Shown piece by piece: positions 39,226 through 47,928 of a DNA stretch of 64,000 bases (within the stretch, counting starts at the first letter, position 1; each line of letters starts with the position of its first letter). This DNA is from an uncultured beta proteobacterium (GTDB lineage Bacteria > Pseudomonadota > Gammaproteobacteria > Burkholderiales > Burkholderiaceae): NCBI GenBank assembly GCA_903826775.1, contig CAIKFU010000043.1, forward strand, positions 34,583 through 98,582, read 5' to 3'. The notes under the pieces were generated by a model. That model saw nothing but the letters and a program-made list of their open reading frames with translations. It was not told the origin of the DNA and searched no databases. A program made the position numbers and the translations under genes.

Positions 39226-39756
39226 ATGGGCATCATGCTAACGCTTGATCAACGCTACGTCCGGAAGATGGCCGCTTTAGGGTCGTTCAGCGCAATCGCG
39301 ACTATCGGCGCGGCCTGGATGATATCCCCGGCAATTTCCATCCACAGCATTAACGGCTTGCCTTTGAGATTGTCAGCCTACCTTTTGGCGATCCTAATTG
39401 GTGTCGTTCCTATGGTTGCCATGATTGCCCGAATTGCAATGGGTCGATTTTTCGGCCCCGCCATCCTTGGAGGCAACTGCGATCCTGTGGTGGAGATCGA
39501 CGTGCGCGTTCTGAACAATACGCACGAACAATTTATCCTGTTTGGGGTTTCGGCACTCCTTTTGATAGCGGTATTGCCTGAAGGGCGCTTGGCAATGGCG
39601 CCTATGCTGGCGGTTGCGTTCAATTTTTTTAGGTTTGTATTTTGGTTGGGGTACCATAGAAAACCCACGATGAGGGCTTTTGGGTTTGCTGCAACCTTTT
39701 ATAGCAACATCTTGTTAATGGTCCTCTGCGTGTTTTTGATTTACTGGCTTGATTAA
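39226..39756 (+). CDS. MAPEG-family membrane protein
   Basis: A 176-residue protein with four hydrophobic segments and the MAPEG-type loops VRVLNNTHEQFILFG and FRFVFWLGYHRKPTMRAFGF. The family includes glutathione-dependent membrane enzymes, but bacterial members are mostly uncharacterised. The track start is TTG 39214; ATG 39226 or 39235 looks more natural. It follows the cytochrome-propeller gene by 33 bases. Confidence 0.7.
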   Translation: MGIMLTLDQRYVRKMAALGSFSAIATIGAAWMISPAISIHSINGLPLRLSAYLLAILIGVVPMVAMIARIAMGRFFGPAILGGNCDPVVEIDVRVLNNTHEQFILFGVSALLLIAVLPEGRLAMAPMLAVAFNFFRFVFWLGYHRKPTMRAFGFAATFYSNILLMVLCVFLIYWLD

Positions 39757-39812
39757 TTGGTTTTGATGTTCATTGACTAATGGCTTGGAACAGACAACTC
39801 TGAAATGTGGGT

Positions 39813-40172
39813 ATGCAGATGAAAAGCAAAACGAATCCTAAAATTCTGGAGAGAATCCAGAGAAATCCGTATTGCATGGCGAGAAACACCGAATCGATGG
39901 ATATTCTTGAATTGCTCTTAAGGCATGAGGATGCGGATGTGCGACTGGCTGCCACCTGCAACCCGCTGATTACGCCGAGGATGCTCACAACCTTGGCGCG
40001 GGATCGCGATAATTTCGTTCGGTATGCGGTGGCCGCTCACCCGCTGACGCCAACCAAAATTCTGGATTTGTTAATCAAGGACAAGGAGAAGATCGTTCGC
40101 CGGGGGGTTTCGGAAAATCCAATTACCAAACCGAAAAAACGAGCCATCTCCTTTGTTCACCGCTCCAGGTGA
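39813..40172 (+). CDS. Leucine-rich-repeat-variant (LRV) protein
   Basis: About 119 residues made largely of LRV-type repeats: DVRLAATCNPLITPRMLTTL, FVRYAVAAHPLTPTKILDLL and IVRRGVSENP, each ~24 residues. LRV repeats form a right-handed superhelix; the best known example is a nitrogen-fixation-linked protein whose N-terminus holds a 4Fe-4S cluster. Here the four-cysteine N-terminal module is absent. Start uncertain: GTG 39807, ATG 39813 or ATG 39819. Function unknown; probably protein binding. Confidence 0.65.
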   Translation: MQMKSKTNPKILERIQRNPYCMARNTESMDILELLLRHEDADVRLAATCNPLITPRMLTTLARDRDNFVRYAVAAHPLTPTKILDLLIKDKEKIVRRGVSENPITKPKKRAISFVHRSR

Positions 40173-40177
40173 ATGGG

Positions 40178-40609
40178 TTAAAGGCTTAGCTTGCTTTCCA
40201 GTTCCATAATGCGCTTTCGTTGATTTCGGTCTTCTGTGAATCTGGCGGTGTCATCGCGGATTACTGCCGCAACGCCGGTGGCATTCTGGTTCTCATCAAA
40301 CAGCATCGATACTGAAAAGGCAATCGAAAGGGGTTGGCCCGATTTGTGCAACGCCGGCACCGTGAGGAGCTGGGACCCATAGCGCGTTGTGCCGGTCTTC
40401 ATGGATTGTTCATACCCGTCGTTATGACGCTTGCGAAGTCGCTCCGGAATAATTAAATCCAAACTTTGACCCAACGCCTCGGCTTGCGTGAAACCAAAAA
40501 TGCGTTCCGCTGCACGATTCCAGTAGGAAATGATTCCCGTTGCATCGGAGATTACTACGGCATCCCCAAGACCATGGACGAGTTCTTCAAAGTTGATTTT
40601 TGTTGTCAT
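40178..40609 (-). CDS. Single PAS-domain protein
   Basis: A 143-residue protein that is almost entirely one PAS domain: LGDAVVISDATGIISYWNRAAERIFGFTQAEALGQSLDLIIPE is a textbook PAS start, and a PAC-like end follows (ENQNATGVAAVIRDDTARF). No output domain is attached; a short coiled tail (NQRKRIMELESKLSL) could dimerise. It may be a stand-alone sensor partner or a remnant of a larger regulator. The ATG ending 40609 is preferred over the track start at 40651. Confidence 0.8.
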   Translation of the reverse strand: MTTKINFEELVHGLGDAVVISDATGIISYWNRAAERIFGFTQAEALGQSLDLIIPERLRKRHNDGYEQSMKTGTTRYGSQLLTVPALHKSGQPLSIAFSVSMLFDENQNATGVAAVIRDDTARFTEDRNQRKRIMELESKLSL

Positions 40610-40751
40610 GTTGATTTTTAAGAATAAGACATTCGAATATTGGCGAGCCAATGTAGTTGATTGTAAGGTCTAGTAGAAAAAACCATGGGAACCCAATGTA
40701 TTGATTCAATTCATCAAGCGAAACGCCAATAAAACAAGTTAAATCAGCGAA

Positions 40752-41150
40752 TTATTTTTTTTGAATCCATGCTCTTGGGTGAGGTTCAAAACCTAGGTGT
40801 TCATAGTAGGTGTGAGCATTTGGCGCAGCAAGAAGCACAAGCATGCATGCGTTTCCAAGCTTGGATTTGGTTTCCTCAATCAGTTGTTTTCCAATTCCCT
40901 GACGTTGAAATTTTGCATCTACCGCAAGATCTGCCAGATAAGCTACATAAGAAAAATCGGTCAAGGTCCTGGCGAGGCCAACCAGCTTTCCATCGGCCCA
41001 GGCCGAGACGATAAGGTTGGCATGCCGATACATGTCCTCAAAGGCCGGGCGATTATCAATCGGGCGCCGCTCGCCAAGAGTGGATCGAATATACAGATCG
41101 ATTGCTTCATCTGCGGTGATCTTTGCGACGGCTGAGTAGACTATTCCCAT
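40752..41150 (-). CDS. GNAT-family N-acetyltransferase
   Basis: A 132-residue acetyltransferase. The acetyl-CoA-binding core is YLADLAVDAKFQRQGIGKQLIEETK, followed by the C-terminal beta-strand and YYEHLGFEPHPRAW. Substrate unknown: small stand-alone GNATs act on antibiotics, polyamines or protein N-termini. It lies 39 bases from the deacetylase-like gene on the same strand, so they may be cotranscribed. Confidence 0.8.
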   Translation of the reverse strand: MGIVYSAVAKITADEAIDLYIRSTLGERRPIDNRPAFEDMYRHANLIVSAWADGKLVGLARTLTDFSYVAYLADLAVDAKFQRQGIGKQLIEETKSKLGNACMLVLLAAPNAHTYYEHLGFEPHPRAWIQKK

Positions 41151-41189
41151 GGATGTGTCGGACTTTATTTATGGCCGGACTTGCTTTTG

Positions 41190-42116
41190 TCAGTCGACCC
41201 CAATCAATACCTTGACATGGGCAACCACGCTGCGTGCCAATGGACTGAGCACGTACCCACCCTCTAGGCAGGAAACGACGCGACCCTGGCAGAATTTATT
41301 AGCGACCTCCATGAGCTTTTTACTCACCCATTCGTAGTCGGCTTCCACCAACCCCAAGTTGCCCATATCGTCTTCGCGGTGTCCGTCAAATCCTGCCGAG
41401 ATGTAAATCATCTGCGGTTGAAATGCCTCTAGTGCTGGCAGCCATTTTTCTTCCACGACTTCCCGAAATTTATCGCCCTTGGAATAGGAGGGCAGTCCAA
41501 CGTTCACCATGTTGGGTCCCTTTGGTTCCTCGCCGGAAAAGGGGTAGATCCCTTGTTCGAAAATAGAGCACATCAATACGCGGTCGTCGTCGTGGAAGAT
41601 GTCTTCGCTGCCATTTCCGTGATGCACATCAAAATCGATCAAGGCGATTCGTTCCAGGCCATGAACATCCAAGGCATGACGCATGCCAATCGCCACGTTG
41701 TTAAAAAAGCAAAAGCCCATTGCCGCAGCGTATTCGGCATGGTGTCCCGGGGGTCTGACGCAGCAAAATGCGGTTGAAGCCTTGCCTGCCAAAACCAAAT
41801 CGGTTGCATGTATTGCTGCGCCGGCTGCACGCAATGCGGCGGTTACCGTAAACGGATTCATTTTGGTATCGGGGTCGACGAAGTGGTAGCCCTCTTCCGG
41901 GGATTGCGCAATGATCTCATCCACATACAAGGTCGAATGGGCTCTGCTGATTTGTTCGATGGTGGCCAACGGTGCATCGTATGAGTCCATGAAGTCGAGC
42001 AAACCCGAAATCAACAATTGATCGTTGATGGCGCCAAGACGCTCTGGGCATTCTGGGTGGTTTATGCCCATCTCGTGCTTGATGCAGGCGCTGTGGGAAA
42101 TAAATGCAGCTGTCAA
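41190..42116 (-). CDS. Histone-deacetylase-family hydrolase (class II-like)
   Basis: A 308-residue zinc-dependent amidohydrolase. The active-site pair is in RPPGHHAEYAAAMGFCFFNNVAIG; metal ligands are in IDFDVHHGNGSEDIF and SAGFDGHREDD. Length and motifs fit the bacterial class II group, which removes acetyl groups from polyamines, acetoin-like molecules or small amides. A GNAT acetyltransferase gene lies immediately downstream, so the two could oppose each other on one substrate; that is inference. Confidence 0.88.
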   Translation of the reverse strand: MTAAFISHSACIKHEMGINHPECPERLGAINDQLLISGLLDFMDSYDAPLATIEQISRAHSTLYVDEIIAQSPEEGYHFVDPDTKMNPFTVTAALRAAGAAIHATDLVLAGKASTAFCCVRPPGHHAEYAAAMGFCFFNNVAIGMRHALDVHGLERIALIDFDVHHGNGSEDIFHDDDRVLMCSIFEQGIYPFSGEEPKGPNMVNVGLPSYSKGDKFREVVEEKWLPALEAFQPQMIYISAGFDGHREDDMGNLGLVEADYEWVSKKLMEVANKFCQGRVVSCLEGGYVLSPLARSVVAHVKVLIGVD

Positions 42117-42222
42117 AATAGGTCCTTAGGTATTTTGCTTGGTTAACTTATCAGTATCCAGAATTTATGGAGTCCGGTTTTGATGCAAGACAAAAACAGA
42201 TTGGGGTTTTCGAAGGCGTCAT

Positions 42223-43017
42223 TTAGGAGAATGAATGCATCAGGCTAATTAGATTTTGAGGAACTACCCGGATCACGCCACCCCTGGGACTGTCAATATC
42301 GGCAATCAGAAAAAAGGAGATGGAGACAACCAATGGAAAGACGATGAATATCCTTTTGTGGCCGTCGAATTTGCGTGCGCCAAAACCCAGTAATAGATTG
42401 GCAAAAACGGCGATGATTGCCATCAGTACCCACGCGCCCGTAGGAATCCGATTCCACCATGCGGCTTGAGTGTATCCCTGGGAGTTGAGTACGTCATTCA
42501 TTCCCGAAATAGTCAGAGCGATCGTGGGGGTAGGTTGCTTTTCCGCGACCTGGGACACTTCTGCCCATAGCGCGTTTTGAAGTTCGGAGATGTTTTGGTT
42601 GATTTTCATCAGTTCCGAACCGTCGGAAACATAAAACAGAATCCGCTGATCCGTATAGGATTTCAGAAGCGCGCGAACTTTGGTTCTATTGGTGGCAGGC
42701 AACAAGTCCGCGCGAACGTATTCGGTGCCAATGGCGTTGGCTTCGGCTTCTTCTAGAACCTTGCGTTGTTCATAGCGATTGATGGCCATGGAAAACGTAA
42801 ATCCGATAATCAGGCCCAGCAGGGTTAATGTTGCTGTTTGAATGACGTTGATGTCTTCGAACATGCCGCTTTGGGTTTTTCGAAAGCGACTTAAGCCATC
42901 TCCGCCGACCCAGGCCGCTCCCGATAGCAGCACCAGCGACAATAGAAAAATGACAAAAGGGTGCTGGTTTAACGGCCAGACAATGTTGGCAATATCGATT
43001 GGGGTATAGGGTTGCAT
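42223..43017 (-). CDS. DUF4239 (bestrophin-like) membrane protein
   Basis: A 264-residue protein with membrane segments at about 20-38 and 60-80, a long helical soluble region and two more segments near 195-240. LTLLGLIIGFTFSMAINRYEQRK followed by EAEANAIGTEYVRADLLP is the DUF4239 signature. The family is distantly related to bestrophin-like channels. Role unknown. It stands alone. Confidence 0.75.
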   Translation of the reverse strand: MQPYTPIDIANIVWPLNQHPFVIFLLSLVLLSGAAWVGGDGLSRFRKTQSGMFEDINVIQTATLTLLGLIIGFTFSMAINRYEQRKVLEEAEANAIGTEYVRADLLPATNRTKVRALLKSYTDQRILFYVSDGSELMKINQNISELQNALWAEVSQVAEKQPTPTIALTISGMNDVLNSQGYTQAAWWNRIPTGAWVLMAIIAVFANLLLGFGARKFDGHKRIFIVFPLVVSISFFLIADIDSPRGGVIRVVPQNLISLMHSFS

Positions 43018-43167
43018 AAGTTCTAGCAGAGTTTGACGAGAAAATCACCGGTGGCCACATTTTAAGTTGACCGTTTTACTCCAATTCCATTCTATCGACA
43101 CTCTTTTGATTGCGCCGATATTTGGCATCATGACAAACCCGAATTGTTACACGCCACGCAGGATATA

Positions 43168-43207
43168 AAAAACCCTAGGTTGGAAAAGGAATTCAACCTA
43201 GGGTTTG
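43168..43207 (-). terminator. Strong intrinsic terminator after the glycine-zipper lipoprotein gene
   Basis: A 13-pair perfect stem AAACCCTAGGTTG / CAACCTAGGGTTT (43170-43182 with 43194-43206) with an 11-base loop, followed on the minus strand by a T run. It lies 55 bases past the lipoprotein stop and would also insulate it from the DUF4239 gene. Confidence 0.88.
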
Positions 43208-43261
43208 ATGTAGCGTCATTCTACCCCTATTGAGACTAAGGTTTAGCCGATGCGGGCGGTA

Positions 43262-43564
43262 TTAATTGCCGCTAGTGCTGTTGGAGGGCTTAGGGGTGTT
43301 TTTCTTACCGGCGTTGTATCCAGCATCGTATTGGGATGTTTTTTCTTTTTCGTACTGGTCATATACGTATCCCCCAGCAGCTCCAACCGCAGCTCCGCCT
43401 ACCGCGCCCCAGATGGGATTGCCGTGAAAGATGGCCGTTCCGACTGCGCCGGTAACGGCGCCAATTGAAGCTCCTGAGAGGGTACGTTGTTCGGTATTGC
43501 TCATGTTCGAGCACGCTGTGAGCGCAAGAAATGAGGCAGCTAAAGCAATGATGATTTTAGTCAT
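43262..43564 (-). CDS. Glycine-zipper lipoprotein
   Basis: A 100-residue lipoprotein: signal peptide with lipobox LTAC (Cys at 18), then a glycine-zipper segment GASIGAVTGAVGTAIFHG and GAVGGAAVGAAGGYVYDQY that forms a membrane-inserting hairpin. The tail is polar (GKKNTPKPSNSTSGN). Similar to the YMGG/SlyB-like outer-membrane lipoproteins. A strong terminator follows. Confidence 0.8.
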   Translation of the reverse strand: MTKIIIALAASFLALTACSNMSNTEQRTLSGASIGAVTGAVGTAIFHGNPIWGAVGGAAVGAAGGYVYDQYEKEKTSQYDAGYNAGKKNTPKPSNSTSGN

Positions 43565-43588
43565 GATGGATTTTCCTCGATCAATAAA

Positions 43589-43957
43589 TTAACGTTTGCC
43601 ACATGGAAAGCGGCCGGCCAAATAGCGCAAACCGCTATCGGCTGCTGGTTGATTTGCGTACTGTGGGTTTTGTCCGGCCCAAGTCACGTACCCGGCGATA
43701 ACGTCATCGCGTGTCGGGGCTGGTTGCTTGACGCAAATGAATGGCTTGGCTTTGGTTGGGTGGCGGGTGGCAAGATAGGTATCGTAAATCCCGGTGGCAT
43801 AACCGATGCAAAAGCTGCGCGATTCTGGGCTTGCTGGAAGTTTGCAAACGTCCACCAATTCTTGGGTGCTAAGAGCGACCCGTTTTTCTTGGGCTAGCGC
43901 AAGACCCGTTGCTCCCAAAAAAGTCGCAATCAGGGTAGCGGCAATAATTTTTTTCAT
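43589..43957 (-). CDS. Exported Rap1a/Tai-like domain protein
   Basis: A 122-residue protein with a signal peptide (to ...LALAQ) and four cysteines in the spacing of the Rap1a/Tai family (VCKL..., SFCIGYATGIYDTY, PFICVKQP, GRFPCGKR). The best studied members are type VI secretion immunity proteins, but many genomes carry solitary copies without a nearby toxin. No toxin or T6SS gene is in this window, so an immunity role is unsupported here. It is 24 bases upstream of the glycine-zipper gene. Confidence 0.7.
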   Translation of the reverse strand: MKKIIAATLIATFLGATGLALAQEKRVALSTQELVDVCKLPASPESRSFCIGYATGIYDTYLATRHPTKAKPFICVKQPAPTRDDVIAGYVTWAGQNPQYANQPAADSGLRYLAGRFPCGKR

Positions 43958-44063
43958 CGTATTTCCCCTCTGGATTTGAATTTTTATACGTCTTAATATT
44001 GACCGTCTTCATTTTAGTCCCTTAGTAACCGGGCAAGCGGTTTTGCGATCAGTGCCGCTCCCT

Positions 44064-44867
44064 TTATAGCGGCTTGATAAACTTCACAATAAATCGGTCT
44101 TTTGTTTGGGGAGGCGTGACGTCCTTTTGATCGCGGGGGTCAGAAGGATTTCTCAAGAATCCCCCTTCCGCAATATATTGAAAGCCAACATTCTCCACTT
44201 CTTTGCGAACGGTGGATTCGTCAATGCGGTGCAAGGTTCTTCCCTCGGAAATGCCTGTTCCAGGCCTGCCCGAATAATCGGCGATCACATAGGCGCCGCC
44301 GGGTTTGAGTGCCGTAAATATGGCCTGATTCATTTGGTTGCGATCGACATTGGCATACGTGATGTCGTGGTAATTGAAGATCAACGTTACCAGATCCAGT
44401 TGCCCTTGCAAGGCGCTGGGAATGGGGTCGTTAAAAGGACTAACGATTGAAGCGAGATTGCCAAGGCTTGAGCGCTGAGACCGTTCTGCCAGAGTTTCGG
44501 GTGAGGGCAGACGGCCAGCAGGCAGTGGCGCGCTTTGAGGGGTTCTGGGGGTGCTTTGTCCATAGACTTTACCCGTAGGGCCTACCGAGCGGGCCAGCAA
44601 TTCTGCCGTGTAACCACCGCCGGTTGATAGGTCGACTGCCACCATGCCTTCGCTTGCTCCCAGAAACAAAAGCAGTTCTTGAGGCTTTCTTGATGAATCG
44701 TATTTCAGATCTGCGGCATTGCGATTGGGATTGGCAACAATGGTGGAAATTTGTTGCGGTGACAATGCACTGCGATTGGAGGTCATTGACGTGCTCGAAC
44801 ACGCGCAAAGTAGTGCTGCAAGGAATGCGCATGCCAAAGGGGATTTGAAAAAAGAAAGGCATTTCAT
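44064..44867 (-). CDS. Methyltransferase-fold lipoprotein
   Basis: About 267 residues from ATG 44867, which has GGAGAC six bases upstream (the track start is five codons earlier). A lipobox LCAC marks it as a probable lipoprotein. The body resembles a class I SAM methyltransferase: a VDLSTGGGYTAELLARSVG glycine-rich motif, a FNYHDITY segment and a later LKPGGAYVIADYSG strand. Family members are annotated 'predicted methyltransferase' and exported. SAM is not expected in the periplasm, so catalysis is doubtful. Confidence 0.7.
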   Translation of the reverse strand: MKCLSFFKSPLACAFLAALLCACSSTSMTSNRSALSPQQISTIVANPNRNAADLKYDSSRKPQELLLFLGASEGMVAVDLSTGGGYTAELLARSVGPTGKVYGQSTPRTPQSAPLPAGRLPSPETLAERSQRSSLGNLASIVSPFNDPIPSALQGQLDLVTLIFNYHDITYANVDRNQMNQAIFTALKPGGAYVIADYSGRPGTGISEGRTLHRIDESTVRKEVENVGFQYIAEGGFLRNPSDPRDQKDVTPPQTKDRFIVKFIKPL

Positions 44868-45008
44868 AAGCGTCTCCGTCAATCGTGATTTGTTTGAGCC
44901 ATTCTAGCTATTTTTGAATCGATTGCTGATGGCTTTTTTAGCATATGAGGGGATTTACTGGCATAAAACCTATGCGTTTACAATATTTTGATGATACGAG
45001 GAGAGAGA

Positions 45009-45866
45009 ATGCAATTAACGAAATTGGTTGTTGTGCGGATGCTCTTCGCCGGGTGTTTGGTAATGATGGCATTGACATCGCATGCGCAATCGGAAGGTTC
45101 AATCGCTGGAGCGGATGAAAACCCGCTTCCTAAAGTGGATGATCAATGGCGCTATGCCTTGACCCTTGCAGCATGGGCCCCTGCCAGCAGTACCAGCGCA
45201 TTTTTGGGAAGCGCCTACATCGGTTCCTCCAATTCCAGCGTGTATCAAAATCTTCAAAATGCCGGCGGATTTGCCATGCTGACTGGCGAGGCCCATAAGG
45301 ACAAGTGGGGGGTGATGGCCGATATGGTGTATTGGCAGATCAATGACGGTACCACCACCACAAAATTCGTTACAAAATCGACTTCCTTGTATTCCGGCAC
45401 TAGCGCCAGTACAACCCAGACGATCCTGACTGGAGTGGGAACGTATACCGTTTACAACTCCCCCACGTTTTATGTGGATGCCTTGGCCGGTATTCGGTAT
45501 ATTTCCTCGACAACCACCGCCTCAGTCAATACGGTTTTTACGATTAAAGTGCGCAGCGTTACCAGAACGACCATCACCAATATCAACGCCAGTAACGTGG
45601 ATTCCACCGCCGATCTGGTGGTGGGTTTTAAAGGGCGTGCGCGGATTTTCGATTCTGCCTGGTATATCCCTTTTTACTTGGATGGCGGCAAGGCTGGCGG
45701 TGCTCAAACGAATACCTGGCAAGCGTTAACGGGAATTGGTCGGGCATTTTCCTGGGGTGATGTCAGCTTGGTGTATCGCGCAATGTACTTTGAATTAAAC
45801 GGTGCGGATGGTTTTAACAAGTTCTCGAATTACGGTCCCCAATTGGCCGCAACCATCAATTTCTAA
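45009..45866 (+). CDS. Outer-membrane beta-barrel-like protein, first paralog
   Basis: A 285-residue protein with a signal peptide (to ...SHAQS) and the aromatic, alternating-residue character of an outer-membrane barrel. Conserved pieces are VDDQWRYALTLAAWAP, LTGEAHKDKWGVMADMVYWQ and WQALTGIGRAFSWGDVSLVYRAMYF. The same skeleton appears in the gene at 62072, so the two are paralogs. ATG 45009, with GAGGAGAGAGA before it, is better than the track start. The function is unknown; a porin-like or surface role is possible. Confidence 0.75.
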   Translation: MQLTKLVVVRMLFAGCLVMMALTSHAQSEGSIAGADENPLPKVDDQWRYALTLAAWAPASSTSAFLGSAYIGSSNSSVYQNLQNAGGFAMLTGEAHKDKWGVMADMVYWQINDGTTTTKFVTKSTSLYSGTSASTTQTILTGVGTYTVYNSPTFYVDALAGIRYISSTTTASVNTVFTIKVRSVTRTTITNINASNVDSTADLVVGFKGRARIFDSAWYIPFYLDGGKAGGAQTNTWQALTGIGRAFSWGDVSLVYRAMYFELNGADGFNKFSNYGPQLAATINF

Positions 45867-45930
45867 TGCAGTCCGTTTATGCTGTTAGAGGTTGGCTGTA
45901 TTTGTTTTAACCCTTTCAAGAACGCGCGAT

Positions 45931-46200
45931 ATGCCAGTAAAACAATTTACCAGCGGTCAAATCCGGGCTGCCGATTACGATCCGAGTACGTTGCAACTCG
46001 ATCTGACTTTTGAGAATAAGACCGTGTTGGCATACAAACAGGTACCGGAATGGGTTTTTCGCAAACTGTGCAGCGATCCAAGCCCAAGAGCCTTTTGGGA
46101 AGACAATATTGCCGACGAGTATTCCAAAGGCATTCCAAGAAAGTCTGCTGCGGATACCAGCGCCAGTCAGCAATTAAAGGATTTATTTGGTGGCGAATAG
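45931..46200 (+). CDS. KTSC-domain protein
   Basis: An 89-residue protein that is essentially one KTSC domain: YDPSTLQLDLTFENKTVLAYKQVPEWVFRKL followed by AFWEDNIADEY. The domain is found alone or attached to helicases and lysyl-tRNA-synthetase-like proteins; its role is unclear. ATG 45931 gives MPVKQFTSGQIR; the track start 45892 adds a poor extension. Confidence 0.7.
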   Translation: MPVKQFTSGQIRAADYDPSTLQLDLTFENKTVLAYKQVPEWVFRKLCSDPSPRAFWEDNIADEYSKGIPRKSAADTSASQQLKDLFGGE

Positions 46201-46253
46201 TGCTGCATGCATTTGAAGGGGTTGTTCGTTGGCGGATTGACTATGATTAGCCA

Positions 46254-46613
46254 ATGCCAACCATAACCAACTTCGTTGGGCCCTTCTCTTTTGTAGGCCT
46301 GTTGATTTTATCCAATGTCTTCATGACGTTTGCCTGGTATGCCCACCTGAAGAATTTCTCCGCCAAGCCTTGGTGGATAGCGGTGCTGGTGAGTTGGTCC
46401 ATTGCCTTGTTTGAATATGCCCTACAGGTCCCGGCCAACCGCATTGGTTATCAGTACTTTACCTTGGGCCAATTGAAAATTGCACAAGAGGTGATTACTC
46501 TGGGAGTGTTTGTCCCATTCGCCGTTTTTTATATGGGCGAGCCGTTCAAGACCGATTACATCTGGGCGGGGTTGTGTTTGCTTGGCGCGGTTTATTTTAT
46601 GTTTCGAAGCTAG
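46254..46613 (+). CDS. DUF486 family membrane protein (DMT-like)
   Basis: A 119-residue protein with four hydrophobic helices. The motifs FMTFAWYAHLKN, LFEYALQVPANRIGY and FTLGQLKIAQEVITL define DUF486, a relative of small drug/metabolite transporters that probably work as dimers. Substrate unknown. Confidence 0.85.
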   Translation: MPTITNFVGPFSFVGLLILSNVFMTFAWYAHLKNFSAKPWWIAVLVSWSIALFEYALQVPANRIGYQYFTLGQLKIAQEVITLGVFVPFAVFYMGEPFKTDYIWAGLCLLGAVYFMFRS

Positions 46614-46662
46614 TAGCGGTTTGGATATCAATGCGCATATTGCCTACAGGTGGATCTGAATA

Positions 46663-47418
46663 ATGCCTTCCATTGGATTGCTCGCCACCATCTTTTTGAT
46701 CTTCGCATTTGGTGGTTGGATCAAGGGATTGGTAGGGATTGGATTGCCGGTGATCGTCATGAGCCTGATGAGTTGGATCTTAAGTCCTGCCGAGGCTGCA
46801 ACCGTATTGATCGTCTCGGCGATTGCCACCAATGTATGGCAAGCGTTTGCGGGTCCTCCCGTGTGGCATCTCATTCGGCGTATGGGCAGCTATCTGGTAT
46901 GCATTTTTTTGGGGACGGCGATCGGCATCCGATTTTTGGTGGGTTCCAATACCGCATTGGTGATCATTGCGTTGGGCATGGTGCTGATCTTTTATGCCAT
47001 GTTCGGATTGTTTGTCCCGCACATCCAGATCAATCCAAAACGGGAAAAGTTTCTTTCGCCGGTGATGGGTTTTGCAACGGGCATTGTTTCTGGCGCAACC
47101 GGCGTGTCGGTTGTCCCTGCGGTTCCCTACATCAGCGCCCTCCACATTTCCAAGGATGAATTGCTGCAAGCGGCTGCGCTATCGCCGGGTATTGCGGCCA
47201 TTGCCTTGGGGTTTGCATTGGGGTTCTCGGGAAACTACCTGCAGGAGATGATTCCCGTTTCCTTTTTAGCCGTGATACCGGCATTAATGGGAATGTATTA
47301 TGGTCAACGAATCCGCAATCGCGTCGACCCCATTCGGTTTAGGAGGTGGTTTTTTATGGCCATGCTGTTATTGGGTTTTATCATGACGATGAGGGAAACC
47401 TTTAAATTTTTTGCGTAG
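46663..47418 (+). CDS. TauE/SafE-family membrane exporter
   Basis: A 251-residue membrane protein with seven to eight helices. The N-terminal GGWIKGLVGIGLPVIVMSLM and mid-protein ATGIVSGATGVSVVPAVPYI are the internal repeat characteristic of TauE/SafE (anion exporters linked with sulfite, sulfoacetate or organic sulfonates). It is followed by a MAPEG gene. The transported anion cannot be inferred. Confidence 0.85.
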   Translation: MPSIGLLATIFLIFAFGGWIKGLVGIGLPVIVMSLMSWILSPAEAATVLIVSAIATNVWQAFAGPPVWHLIRRMGSYLVCIFLGTAIGIRFLVGSNTALVIIALGMVLIFYAMFGLFVPHIQINPKREKFLSPVMGFATGIVSGATGVSVVPAVPYISALHISKDELLQAAALSPGIAAIALGFALGFSGNYLQEMIPVSFLAVIPALMGMYYGQRIRNRVDPIRFRRWFFMAMLLLGFIMTMRETFKFFA

Positions 47419-47477
47419 TCTAGGGTGGTTGGATTGGGTTTCGTATTGCATCTCTCCATTTCATAAAGGAAAATCAC

Positions 47478-47876
47478 ATGCCAGTTATTACTGCGATCAT
47501 TGCTTCGATATTGACCTTGCTGTTTGTGAAATTGTCTTTCGCCGTGATTGCCCTCAGAAGAAAGCATCGGGTATCGCTCGGTAGCGGTGGTCACGAAGAT
47601 CTCGAGAGGGCGATTCGCGCCCAAGGCAATTTTGCCGAATACGTTCCGATTGGAATTTTACTGATCGCCTGTCTCGAACTCAATCGTGCTCCTTGGTGGT
47701 TGGTTGTGATTCCCGGAGTTGCCTTGATACTGGGGCGATTGATTCATGCTCAAGGGATCAACAGTCCCCCTACGAATCTGGCCAAACGCATTTTGGGTAT
47801 GAAACTGACTTTTATAACGCTGATCGGTTTGGCGCTGTTCAATTTGGGATGGGCTATCTACCTATTTGCATCCTAA
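47478..47876 (+). CDS. MAPEG-family membrane protein (YecN-like)
   Basis: A 132-residue, four-helix membrane protein. VIALRRKHRVSLGSGGHEDLERAIRAQGNFAEYVPIG and GRLIHAQGI are the MAPEG signatures, with RxQxNxxEY matching glutathione-S-transferase-like members. It is a better match to this family than the gene at 39226. Activity unproven. Confidence 0.85.
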   Translation: MPVITAIIASILTLLFVKLSFAVIALRRKHRVSLGSGGHEDLERAIRAQGNFAEYVPIGILLIACLELNRAPWWLVVIPGVALILGRLIHAQGINSPPTNLAKRILGMKLTFITLIGLALFNLGWAIYLFAS

Positions 47877-47928
47877 AATGGCACTGCCGAAACATGTTTG
47901 TCCAATTAGAAAAACCCAAGGGTATTAG

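Noticed and set aside
43589-43957. Type VI secretion immunity locus
   Set aside because: The domain fits Rap1a/Tai but no effector or secretion gene is present in the window.
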